DNA of 64,000 bases from Peribacillus frigoritolerans_B (lineage in GTDB: Bacteria; Bacillota; Bacilli; Bacillales; DSM-1321): NCBI RefSeq assembly GCF_044762665.1, contig NZ_JBIWES010000011.1:135037-199036 (forward strand). The letters are read 5' to 3'. The notes beneath the pieces are model-generated. The model worked only from the letters and a program-made list of their open reading frames with translations. It made no database searches and was not told the origin of the DNA. Below are positions 44,052 through 52,520 of this stretch, piece by piece. Every line of letters begins with the position of its first letter. Positions within the stretch are counted from its first letter, which is position 1. Both the position numbers and the translations under genes were made by a program.

Positions 44052-45332
44052 ATGTTACAAGGTCAAAAAAGATGGTTGTACATTGCGATTCCTATTTTTT
44101 TCTTCTGGTTTTTCGGTCAGATTGATAAAGTAGGTATCTCTGTTATCCAAACCGATCCGGGATTTTTAAGTGATCTTGGTCTGACTGGCCCGGATAAAAA
44201 TGCAAAAATTGGCTTGATCTCCTTTATATTCATGATTTCATACTCCTGTTCCAACATTTTTTGGGGAGTTATTATCGACAAGTTAGGGGCACGGAAAACA
44301 GCAGTTTTAGGTTTACTAGTATGGACAGCGACAATGGTCATGGGGGGGCTGTCCACTTCATACGAAATGTTTTTAATTAGTAGAATCATCCTCGGAATTG
44401 GGGAAGGCATGATGATTCCGATATCGGGTAAGTTCATTTCGAATTGGTTTAATAAACGAGAGCTTGGCAGGGCACAGTCATTCTGGATTACTGGAAACTA
44501 CCTTGGCCCGGCCGTGGGTACCGTTATGCTCATCCTAATTATTTCAACATTTCATTGGCAGGTCGCGTTCTTTGCTCTCGCCGCCTTTAACTTGTTTATA
44601 AATATTCCAATGTTCCTGTTTTTGGCTCGTAATACGCCAGAAGAACATCCACGCATGAGTAAAGAAGAAGTCTCCTATATTCGCCAAAAAGATGAAGCGC
44701 ATGATGTGCGGTCGAAGCAATTCTTCGCAAAGGATTATCGTTATTGGATTGTCTGGTTTGGCAATTTGATGTCGTCCTTTCTTTTCTTTGGAATCAGTAT
44801 TTGGCTTCCTACATATCTCGTTGAGGCCAAAGGCTTTGAAAGAGATGCAATGACAGGGATTACCTCATTATCATGGCTATTCGCGCTTGGATTTGTCCTG
44901 GCTGGCGGATTTCTGGCGGACAAAACGAAACGCCCGAGTTTGCTTGCGACGATTCTTTTCATACTTACAGCTGTATTTTTGACAATCGCTGTCATTGCTC
45001 CAAATCCTATTTTGGCCGGAGTTTCCATGGGGCTCGCCATGGGAACTCAGGGAGGAATGTTTCATCTAACCAATTTCTTCATCATCAAATTTTCAACACC
45101 TGAAACAGCGGGCCGCGCGGCCGGTTTAATGGGATTCACAAATATTATGGGTGGATTTTCAAGTTATATTATGGGATGGAGCCGCGATTTGTCTGGCGGT
45201 GATTTTGGTCCCTCCATTGCCATGCTGATTGTAGCAGCCACTCTTGGGTTCATGGCGTACTTGTTTATGATTAAACAAGAAGTTGCCGAAAATCACCTAA
45301 GTAATACGACAGGAAACAAAGTAACTTTATAG
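44052..45332 (+). CDS. MFS carrier (ACS-like) of the aromatic-type cluster
   Basis: A 426-residue, 12-helix transporter. FWFFGQIDKVGISVI in helix 1, GVIIDKLGARKTAVLG between helices 2-3 and ILGIGEGMMIPISGKFISNWF in helix 4 match the anion:cation symporter group. Such carriers import aromatic and other organic acids. GGGGGA precedes the ATG. It shares its operator with the dihydrodiol dehydrogenase downstream, hence a ring-compound acid is a reasonable substrate. It has its own terminator. Confidence 0.8.
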   Translation: MLQGQKRWLYIAIPIFFFWFFGQIDKVGISVIQTDPGFLSDLGLTGPDKNAKIGLISFIFMISYSCSNIFWGVIIDKLGARKTAVLGLLVWTATMVMGGLSTSYEMFLISRIILGIGEGMMIPISGKFISNWFNKRELGRAQSFWITGNYLGPAVGTVMLILIISTFHWQVAFFALAAFNLFINIPMFLFLARNTPEEHPRMSKEEVSYIRQKDEAHDVRSKQFFAKDYRYWIVWFGNLMSSFLFFGISIWLPTYLVEAKGFERDAMTGITSLSWLFALGFVLAGGFLADKTKRPSLLATILFILTAVFLTIAVIAPNPILAGVSMGLAMGTQGGMFHLTNFFIIKFSTPETAGRAAGLMGFTNIMGGFSSYIMGWSRDLSGGDFGPSIAMLIVAATLGFMAYLFMIKQEVAENHLSNTTGNKVTL

Positions 45333-45460
45333 AGAGCAAAAAAGTTAATATACGTTTTTTAGAAGGGTTTCTCAGTAAGAAGGAATGCTAGATTCTTGCT
45401 GAGAACCACAATAAAATCTTGAATTTTCAATGACGTGTACACAGGAGTAAGGATGACCAC

Positions 45461-45511
45461 AACTGATACAACAAGGGAACGTATTCTTAAACGATAGTAT
45501 CAGTTTTTTTT
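45461..45511 (+). terminator. Terminator after the MFS gene
   Basis: AACTGATAC pairs with GTATCAGTT across a 27-base loop, then eight T. The loop contains most of a 14-codon frame with a ribosome binding site that reads like the start of a TetR protein. Confidence 0.65.
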
Positions 45512-45521
45512 ACAGCTAACA

Positions 45522-45589
45522 TTGACAATAAAGCGATTACATTTTAGAATTGTTTATGTTAAGAAACATTGTTTTGTATATAAAACAAT
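45522..45589 (+). promoter_or_regulatory. Promoter and palindromic operator of the dehydrogenase-hydrolase cluster
   Basis: TTGACA (45522-45527), exactly 17 bases, TAGAAT (45545-45550) form a strong SigA promoter. A perfect palindrome ATTGTTTT-N6-AAAACAAT (45568-45589) starts about 11 bases after the expected transcription start. This is the same element and spacing as at 43915. Confidence 0.78.
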
Positions 45590-45702
45590 TTAGAGTCGTT
45601 ATAAAAAAATATGTACTCGCTTACCAGACCGTATACATGAAGGGAACCGATCTTTGTATAACCGTTCATCACGTTTGAAAGTTAACAGAAGGGGTGGAGA
45701 CA

Positions 45703-46491
45703 ATGGGTATGGCCTTAAAAGATAAAGTCGTTTTGATTACAGGGGGAGCTTCCGGAATAGGAGAAGCTGTCACACGCCGTTTTATACAAGAAGGAGCAAA
45801 AGTAAGCATTATCGGCCGCTCTAAAGACAAATTAGCGAAAATGAAAGAGGAATTTGGTGAAAATATCATTACTTACCAGGGAGATGTAAGCAAATACGAA
45901 CACAATGAGCAAGCGGTCCAAGCTACTGTTGAGCAATTCGGAAAGTTAGATGTTTTCGTTGCGAATGCAGGCGTGTTCGATGGATTTGCAAAATTTGCCG
46001 ATGTGACTCCCGAGGCGCTTTCCGAAGCATATGATTTCCTATTCAATATTAACGTAAAAGGCTCTTTTTTCGGAGCTAAAGCTGCACTTGAAGAACTGAA
46101 AAAAACAGATGGCAATATTATTTTTACCGTGTCCGGTGCAAGTTTTTATCCGGATGGCGGCGGTGTTTGGTACACAGCGAGCAAACACGCCCAAATTGGA
46201 TTGATGCGACAGCTTGCGTTCGAACTATCTCCTTCCATCCGGGTAAATGCGGTAGCCCCAGGGGGTACATTGACAGCACTCACGGTGATTCCACCGCTTC
46301 GTCCATTTGTGAAAATCGTCGATAATGATACGAAAGCAAGCAGCATTAAAAAACGGAATATTCTTCAACTTGCCCAGATGCCGGAAGATCACGTTGCGGC
46401 GTATGTACTGTTAGCTTCTGACGAATCACGCGCAATCACCGGTGAAATCATTTCCAGCGACGGGGGATTGTCAGTGCGGGGACTCGGCTAA
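45703..46491 (+). CDS. Short-chain dehydrogenase, cis-dihydrodiol dehydrogenase (BphB/HcaB) type
   Basis: A 262-residue NAD-dependent SDR. The Rossmann motif LITGGASGIGEAV is near residue 11 and NAGVF near 86. The active site has Ser in FTVSGASFYP near 142 and Tyr/Lys in WYTASKHA near 155-159. GASFYPDGGGVWYTASKHA and the closing GGLSVRGLG match ring-dihydrodiol dehydrogenases such as BphB and HcaB, which rearomatise cis-dihydrodiols to catechols. I use the ATG at 45703 (GGGGTGG upstream) instead of a GTG three codons earlier. No ring-hydroxylating dioxygenase is near, so the substrate is unproven. Confidence 0.78.
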   Translation: MGMALKDKVVLITGGASGIGEAVTRRFIQEGAKVSIIGRSKDKLAKMKEEFGENIITYQGDVSKYEHNEQAVQATVEQFGKLDVFVANAGVFDGFAKFADVTPEALSEAYDFLFNINVKGSFFGAKAALEELKKTDGNIIFTVSGASFYPDGGGVWYTASKHAQIGLMRQLAFELSPSIRVNAVAPGGTLTALTVIPPLRPFVKIVDNDTKASSIKKRNILQLAQMPEDHVAAYVLLASDESRAITGEIISSDGGLSVRGLG

Positions 46492-46710
46492 ACTGGCAAG
46501 GTTTTTGAATACGGTTAGCTAATTTGTAAAACGGGAACGGAAGGCGATTTTGCTGCTTATCTGAAAGGAAGCACTTTCTTTATAAGAACGAAAGCTTGCC
46601 ATTTTCCAAGCAAAATATAAAAATAGTAAATCTTCTCTAATTTAAGAAAGATATATCGAGAATGGGTTTTTCAAGAGTTAGAGACTTACCTTAAGAAGGG
46701 GACTGATATT

Positions 46711-47505
46711 ATGCCATACGTAAAAGTAGAAGATTTAAGTATTCATTATGAAATAGAAGGTAGTGGAGAGCCTTTAGTATTATTACATGGTATGAGCAAT
46801 AATTCACAGTCATGGAAGGAACAAATCCAGGGATTAAAGGAGCATTATACAGTAATTGCATGGGATGCTCCGGGTTATGGGAAAAGTTCAGATCCAGCCG
46901 AAGAATATAGAAATTTTAAAGAGTTTGCACGTATTCTGAACGGCATGCTAGATCAGCTAAAGTTGGAAAAAATCCATCTGCTAGGCCATTCAATGGGAGC
47001 GGCAATTGCGATAGAGTACTGTTGCCTGTACCCTAATAAGATTAATAAACTTATATTAGCAGACTCGACAAGGGGGGCTGCTGCTCTAACCCCAGAAGAG
47101 AACGAGACGAAATTGAAAAATCGATTATTCTCAATCGAAAACCTATCTACTAAGGAGATAGCGGAAAAGAGGATAAAAGCACTGTTATCTCCCCATGCTT
47201 CAGAAAATGTCCATATACGGGTCAAAGAGATTATGACACAGATAAGGCCGGCAGGGTATCGCTCGGTAGCATATTCGCTATATCATCTAAATCAAATGAG
47301 TTTGTTATCTCATATAGAGGTTCCTGTTCTTGTGATTTGTGGTGAGTTGGATATTGTAACTCCTATAAAGGAATCAGAAGCAATTCATGAAAAGTTAATA
47401 AACTCCCGGCTAGTGATAATTCCAGATGGCGGCCATTTGTGTTACCAGGAAAATCCCAGGAAGTTTAATTCGAGCATTTTGGAATTTTTGAACGGTATCG
47501 AGTAA
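46711..47505 (+). CDS. Alpha/beta hydrolase, meta-cleavage product hydrolase type
   Basis: A 264-residue cytoplasmic hydrolase. The oxyanion motif LLHGMSNN is near residue 24, the nucleophile Ser94 in GHSMGAA, the acid Asp in GELDIVTP near 213 and the base His in GGHLCYQENP near 240, so the triad is complete. The pattern resembles MhpC/BphD-type C-C hydrolases acting after extradiol ring cleavage, but many esterases share it. It follows the dihydrodiol dehydrogenase by 219 bases and has AGAAGGGG upstream. Confidence 0.75.
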   Translation: MPYVKVEDLSIHYEIEGSGEPLVLLHGMSNNSQSWKEQIQGLKEHYTVIAWDAPGYGKSSDPAEEYRNFKEFARILNGMLDQLKLEKIHLLGHSMGAAIAIEYCCLYPNKINKLILADSTRGAAALTPEENETKLKNRLFSIENLSTKEIAEKRIKALLSPHASENVHIRVKEIMTQIRPAGYRSVAYSLYHLNQMSLLSHIEVPVLVICGELDIVTPIKESEAIHEKLINSRLVIIPDGGHLCYQENPRKFNSSILEFLNGIE

Positions 47506-47594
47506 GGAAAAAACGAATTCGATTGCTTAAGGCTTCTATAAATGCCTTAGTAAAAAACCAGGGCTTAGATTTAAGAGAGGAATGGATAGGGAAA

Positions 47595-47843
47595 ATGGCT
47601 AATTATACAATCGTGGATAAAGAAACTTGTATTGCTTGCGGAGCCTGTGGTGCTTCAGCTCCAGATATTTATGATTACGATGAAGAAGGTATTGCGTTTG
47701 TTATATTGGATAATAATGTGGGGGCAGCGATAATACCTGAAGAACTCGAGGAAGATATGATAGATGCTTCAGAAGGATGTCCAACCGATTCTATAAAAGT
47801 GGCTCAAACATCCTTTGATGGTAACCCTAATAAATTTGAATAA
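47595..47843 (+). CDS. fer: Ferredoxin, single [4Fe-4S], Fer type
   Basis: An 82-residue acidic electron carrier matching the length of B. subtilis Fer. The cluster ligands lie in CIACGACGASAPDIYDYD (two or three cysteines used) and the later GCPTDSIKV. I use the ATG at 47595 (MANYTIVDKETC) because it gives the family's full length; an open frame extending 24 codons upstream is not conserved. It probably serves the ferredoxin reductase downstream, forming the electron chain for an oxygenase. Confidence 0.9.
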   Translation: MANYTIVDKETCIACGACGASAPDIYDYDEEGIAFVILDNNVGAAIIPEELEEDMIDASEGCPTDSIKVAQTSFDGNPNKFE

Positions 47844-48087
47844 TATTTATAGGTATAATCAATGAAGATGTTTGTAAATGATTATAGATTTATGGACTTT
47901 AAAACTACGGAAATTGGCGTCACTAGTTTTTTGAAAAAAGGGGGGTACCCCTAAATCTTATCCCTCATTTTGGTAACCGGAAAAATTAAGAATAACTTGT
48001 AGAAACATTACAAGTTTATCCCTTACAACCAACAGTAAATCATGTTCAGTATGAACAACCAACCTAGAAGAACAAGGAGTGATTACA

Positions 48088-49080
48088 TTGACGGAAGAAA
48101 AGAAGATCTATGACATAACCATTATTGGCGGCGGCCCAGTTGGCTTGTTTACTGCGTTCTATGGCGGAATGAGGCAAGCGAAGGTGAAAATCCTCGAAAG
48201 TCTTCCTCAATTGGGTGGACAGCTTTCGGCTCTTTATCCCGAAAAATTCATTTATGATATTGCTGGTTTTCCAAAAGTAAGGGCGCAGGAATTGATAGAG
48301 AATTTAAAAGAACAAATGAAAGTTTTCGAACCAACAATTTGTCTTGAAGAAGCAGTTGAACAAATGGAAAAGCAAGCAGACGGAACATTTAAGATCACCA
48401 CAAACCTCGATACTCATTTCTCTAAATCAGTGATCATTACGGCTGGAAATGGAGCCTTTCAGCCTCGTAAACTGGAATTGGAAGATTCAACACAGTTCGA
48501 AAATAAGAATTTGCATTATTTCGTGAATGATATGAACCAATTTAAAGGAAGAAAAGTGGCGATTCTAGGCGGTGGAGATTCTGCTGTTGATTGGGCCCTT
48601 ATGCTAGAGCCGATTGCTGAAAAGGTAACCTTGATACACAGAAGAGATAAATTCCGTGCCCATGAACATAGTGTGGAAAAATTAGTGAATTCCTCTGTTG
48701 AGATCAAAACACCTTATATTCCTTCCGAATTGGTTGGAGCAGATCAAATTACGCAAATTGTTTTAGAACAGACTAAGACTCAACAAAAAGAAGTAGTTGA
48801 CGTAGATGATTTAATTATTAATTACGGCTTTGTCTCTTCTCTTGGAGCGATTAAAGAATGGGGTCTAAACATCAATAAAAATGCAATTATCGTTAATTCC
48901 AAACAAGAAACAAATATTTCAGGCATATACGCAGCCGGGGATATTTGTACGTACGATGGAAAGGTTAAATTAATTGCTTCAGGATTTGGTGAAGGTCCTA
49001 CGGCAGTTAATAATGCCAAAGCCTATATTGATCCTCTGGCGAAAGTTCAGCCGTTGCACAGTACTTCCTTATTTGGGTGA
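48088..49080 (+). CDS. Ferredoxin-NADP reductase, YumC type
   Basis: About 330 residues, a thioredoxin-reductase-like FAD/NADPH enzyme without the CxxC. FAD motif IIGGGPVGLFTAFYGGMRQ near residue 10, QLGGQLSALYPEKFIYDIAGF near 43, NADPH motif VAILGGGDSAVDWAL near 155 and GIYAAGDICTYDGK near 274. This matches B. subtilis YumC. The start is a TTG at 48088 with AAGGAG 8 bases before. It would reduce the ferredoxin encoded upstream. A second FNR paralogue is likely elsewhere in the genome. Confidence 0.88.
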   Translation: MTEEKKIYDITIIGGGPVGLFTAFYGGMRQAKVKILESLPQLGGQLSALYPEKFIYDIAGFPKVRAQELIENLKEQMKVFEPTICLEEAVEQMEKQADGTFKITTNLDTHFSKSVIITAGNGAFQPRKLELEDSTQFENKNLHYFVNDMNQFKGRKVAILGGGDSAVDWALMLEPIAEKVTLIHRRDKFRAHEHSVEKLVNSSVEIKTPYIPSELVGADQITQIVLEQTKTQQKEVVDVDDLIINYGFVSSLGAIKEWGLNINKNAIIVNSKQETNISGIYAAGDICTYDGKVKLIASGFGEGPTAVNNAKAYIDPLAKVQPLHSTSLFG

Positions 49081-49278
49081 ACTCTATCAAACAACAAGAC
49101 TTTTCTGAAGAAAAGTATTAAAGGTACATAGGCAGGCCCCTTGAAGTAATAAGTTATGGATAGGAGGCTCGATTGTCCAGGTTAAAATCGAAAAAAAGTA
49201 AAGCGGATATATTTCGAGGCTTTACATGTTTTGTTGCCTAACAAGGGAACAGGCTAATATGATTGTTGAAAATAAAAG

Positions 49279-49312
49279 TCGAATTCCTGCACGATTAGGA
49301 ATTCGATTTTTT
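49279..49312 (+). terminator. Terminator after the ferredoxin reductase gene
   Basis: TCGAATTCCT/AGGAATTCGA perfect 10-bp stem, 8-nt loop, six T. Confidence 0.9.
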
Positions 49313-49492
49313 AGATTGTTTTAAGTAACGCCCCTATAGCGATTCTTCATAATATTTATCATTGTAAAACTTCCGGTAGATACGGATCAAATAAGGATGG
49401 TAAGGTTTTAAGATTTCAAGTTTTTATATGTTATATAACGGGGACCGCCCCATCGCCAATAAGAAGCTTAAAAGGTGAGATTATCCAATATT

Positions 49493-49538
49493 AAAAGTCC
49501 CATTTCTCAGTGTCATAAAAGAGAAAGGGGGCTTTTTT
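49493..49538 (+). terminator. Second hairpin with T tail, facing the LysR gene
   Basis: AAAAGTCCC-TTTCTC with GAGAAA-GGGGCTTTTTT. The 200 bases between the two hairpins hold no gene. A run of A on the other side lets it serve the minus-strand LysR gene as well. Confidence 0.7.
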
Positions 49539-49606
49539 AACACCGATTAATTGACCCTCCCCTTTACACTCCAAGTCGTTTCGCAGTATTTTTCCAACCA
49601 AGAATC

Positions 49607-50530
49607 TCAAATATCGTTAAAATCATGATCATTCTTTAACGTTTTCAAAATATGCTTAGTCAGAATTGAGGCATCCGTGTTTTTCCAAACTGCCGATATC
49701 GAACTGGATAATTCCGAGTTATCGATGTTCAAGGCTTTAACTTGGCTTTTTCCCAACAAACTCACCATATCTTCCGGCATGAGGGCTACGCCTAAGTTAT
49801 TGGATATTAGATTGGCAATCGTAAGTAATTCAGAGCCTTTACATAATTCTTTAGGTGAAAATCCAGCAGTCAGACAAGCCTTTTCCAAAAGGAATTGAAG
49901 GGAGTGCGCTTGAACGGCATCATAATGGATAAAAGGTTCGTCTTTTGCTTCGTTTAATTGTATAGCCTCTTTTTGGGCTAGTGGATGATCAATGGAGACG
50001 ACTAATTGTAAAGGGAACCTCATGAATTCAATCATGCTTAATCCTTCATTCGCGATGATGTCACCGTGAATGGGCGTTCGGATGAAACCGATGTGATAAT
50101 TTTGTTGGTTTACGAGTTTTACTGCCCTTGAAGATGTTGTTTCATGCACGTAAAATTCTGTTTCAGGGTATTGCCCCACGATCTTTTTCAATAACTTCGG
50201 GATATATATGCTAGCCGCAGAAGGAACGGTAGCAATCTTCAATTTAGGTTTTGGGATAGCTTTATTTTCAACTATGTAATTCACTGTTTTCTCGATATCT
50301 TCAAAGGAAGGAGCAAGTTTTTTATAGATGTACTCTCCTTCTTCCGTCAATGTAATTTTTCTTGTCGTTCGATTCAATAGTTTAAAGCCTAATTGTTTTT
50401 CAAGGGATGAAATCTGTTGGCTAAGTCCTGGCTGGGATATATGCAGGGTTTTGGAAGCCTCACTGAAACTAAGATGGTTAGAAACCTCTATGAAATAGCG
50501 GAGGGATAGGTAATTCAAACAATCACCCAC
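49607..50530 (-). CDS. LysR-family regulator
   Basis: A 307-residue LysR protein. The winged helix covers residues 1-65 (SLRYFIEVSNHLSFSEASKTL, HISQPGLSQQISSLEKQLGFKLL). The periplasmic-binding-protein-like effector domain covers about 90-295. It is divergent from the TAXI-TRAP transporter and gamma-glutamyltransferase genes with about 420 bases between, so that operon is its probable target. A CitR- or GltR-like role is possible. Confidence 0.85.
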   Translation of the reverse strand: MGDCLNYLSLRYFIEVSNHLSFSEASKTLHISQPGLSQQISSLEKQLGFKLLNRTTRKITLTEEGEYIYKKLAPSFEDIEKTVNYIVENKAIPKPKLKIATVPSAASIYIPKLLKKIVGQYPETEFYVHETTSSRAVKLVNQQNYHIGFIRTPIHGDIIANEGLSMIEFMRFPLQLVVSIDHPLAQKEAIQLNEAKDEPFIHYDAVQAHSLQFLLEKACLTAGFSPKELCKGSELLTIANLISNNLGVALMPEDMVSLLGKSQVKALNIDNSELSSSISAVWKNTDASILTKHILKTLKNDHDFNDI

Positions 50531-50951
50531 TTCAGTCGGATTTGAAAATATAAGGCTAAGAAAGGGCTGACTTTTAATTCCCTCTCAAACTAAGCTGGAA
50601 ATAACGTTTTAAGGTTAGCGGTACTAGGATGTTCATTTTATAACATCTACTTATAAGTTTATAACAATAATATATTTCTAAAATGGAAGAGTCAATATTA
50701 TCCTTAAAGAAAGGAAAAATAGGTAATAAACGGTAGAATATTACTATTGGATAACGGATTTCCCTTGTTTTTAATAGGTGTTTGTACACATTTAAGCTTG
50801 GTGATTTAATTTCTATAAAACTTATTAATGTATTACTAGTGCTTATGGACGGTGTGTCTAATTTTGTAAAAAAAGGGAAAGTGAGGCGGTCGGTAGAATA
50901 ATAACATTATCATCTTTTGCGGATGATGAATACACATGAGGGGGGAGTTTT
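50531..50951. other. Divergent spacer between LysR and TAXI-TRAP genes
   Basis: AT-rich control region. I see AT-rich promoter-like sequence but no convincing LysR T-N11-A pair that I can single out, and no gene. Confidence 0.4.
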
Positions 50952-51926
50952 ATGAAAAAATTTCATAAGTACTTTTTATTGGTCATGATTTTGACGGTCA
51001 CCGGTATTATCACGGCTTGTAAAGACAGTAATGAAGGTGTCTCAGGCAGCGGTAACCAAAACTTGAGTCTGTTGACTGGTGGAACCGGAGGTACATACTA
51101 TCCGCTTGGGGGACAAATCGGAAAAATCATTTCCGATAAAACAAAAGCGAACATAACACCTCAGACATCTGGCGCCTCTGCCGAAAATATGGAAACTTTA
51201 AGGGCTGGAGAAGCTGAAATCGCTTTTTCGCAAACGGATATCGCCGCGTATGCACTTGAAGGAACAGAAATGTTCGACGGGAAACCCATTGACAATATAA
51301 TGGCGATCAGCTCTTTATATCCTGAAACTGTTCAAATTGTAACGACTGCAAAAAGCGGAATTAAATCAATCGAGGATTTAAAGGGTAAAAAGGTATCAGT
51401 AGGCGCACCGGGTTCTGGTGCTTACATCAATGCCATGCAAATCCTGGAGATTCATGGTTTGTCTGAAAAAGATATTAAAGGACAAAATTTGTCTTTCGAT
51501 GAGTCGGCCGAAGGAATTCAAGCAGGAAATATTGACGCAGCTTTCATTACTGCCGGAACGCCAACTGGTGCAGTCGAGGCGCTGTCCGTCCAAAATGATA
51601 TCATGGTCCTGCCTATTGCAGAGGACAAAATCCAGGCATTGGTTAAAAAGTATCCATACTATGCTGAAGATACAATTCCAAGTGGTACGTACAAAATCAA
51701 ATCCGAGGTGAAAACAGTTGCCGTTAAAGCGATGTTAGTGGTTACCAAGGATCTTGATGAAGATTTAGTTTATGAAATGACTAAAGCTGTTTATGACAAC
51801 ACAGATCAAATCACACATGCAAAAGGCAAGTTCCTTACAGCAGAAACTGCACTTGAAGGATTGGGGGATATGGAAGTTCATCCTGGAGCAGCAAAATACT
51901 TTAAAGAAAAAGGTGTTTCCAAGTAA
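50952..51926 (+). CDS. TAXI-family TRAP solute-binding lipoprotein
   Basis: A 324-residue extracytoplasmic binding protein. A lipoprotein signal (LVMILTVTGIITAC) places the lipid on Cys23. The mature part has LLTGGTGGTYYPLGGQIGKII, the TAXI ligand loop, then ASAENMETLRAGEAEIAFSQ and KKVSVGAPGSGAYINAMQIL. TAXI proteins with known ligands bind glutamate/glutamine or C4-type acids. With gamma-glutamyltransferase next door, glutamate is a reasonable guess. GAGGGGGG precedes the ATG. Confidence 0.88.
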   Translation: MKKFHKYFLLVMILTVTGIITACKDSNEGVSGSGNQNLSLLTGGTGGTYYPLGGQIGKIISDKTKANITPQTSGASAENMETLRAGEAEIAFSQTDIAAYALEGTEMFDGKPIDNIMAISSLYPETVQIVTTAKSGIKSIEDLKGKKVSVGAPGSGAYINAMQILEIHGLSEKDIKGQNLSFDESAEGIQAGNIDAAFITAGTPTGAVEALSVQNDIMVLPIAEDKIQALVKKYPYYAEDTIPSGTYKIKSEVKTVAVKAMLVVTKDLDEDLVYEMTKAVYDNTDQITHAKGKFLTAETALEGLGDMEVHPGAAKYFKEKGVSK

Positions 51927-52013
51927 TGCAATTGGGTCGGTAGCTCGCTTTATGTGGCCTATCGGCTTCGTTTTTTTCTGAATGGGATACTGGTTTTGAA
52001 AGAAGGGGTACCT

Positions 52014-52520
52014 ATGAAATTCAAGAGATTCATGGCTTTTGGTATACCTTTGCTCATCGCTTTTTTATTCTTTTTTCCTTATAAGCATGTAATAGCCTTT
52101 TCCTTCGAGGACCAAGGGGAATTAGTCGCATACTTTCCTTTGAAAAAAGAAAAAGAATTCAAGATTAAGTATACACACTCCATCCACCTCACAGATGTTT
52201 TGGAATCCTATCGGTTATCGGATAAGCAAATCGAACAAACCGAACTTGCCTATGATGATTTTGCAGTCGGTATGCCTTCCAATGCAGAGGGTGAGGAAGT
52301 ATTTGAAGAAAAAGACGGTACCTACTTCATAAAAAATATGCAGCGCAATTTCACCTATATAGATTTACGGGTAGGACAAGTTAAAGCTAACCATCGTTTA
52401 ATATATGATGAAAAAACATACACATTGGCAGGCTTTATTAAACCTGGAACATGGGTCAGGATTTCATCGGAAAGAATTTCATTATGGGAACAGTTGAAGG
52501 GAGTGAAGATTAGTGGCTGA
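52014..52520 (+). CDS. DUF1850 protein of the TAXI-TRAP operon
   Basis: A 168-residue protein with one N-terminal helix (FGIPLLIAFLFFFPY), probably anchored outside the membrane. IKYTHSIHLTDVLESYRL near residue 55 is the DUF1850 signature, found next to TAXI-TRAP permeases. I use the ATG at 52014, preceded by AGAAGGGG. The permease starts 8 bases before its stop. Its role is unknown; it may be an accessory subunit. Confidence 0.8.
   Translation: MKFKRFMAFGIPLLIAFLFFFPYKHVIAFSFEDQGELVAYFPLKKEKEFKIKYTHSIHLTDVLESYRLSDKQIEQTELAYDDFAVGMPSNAEGEEVFEEKDGTYFIKNMQRNFTYIDLRVGQVKANHRLIYDEKTYTLAGFIKPGTWVRISSERISLWEQLKGVKISG

Noticed and set aside
50820..50880. TnrA/GlnR-like box upstream of the TAXI gene (TGTGTCTAATTTTGTAAAA)
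   Set aside because: Lacks the TGTNA and TNACA arms; only a loose resemblance.
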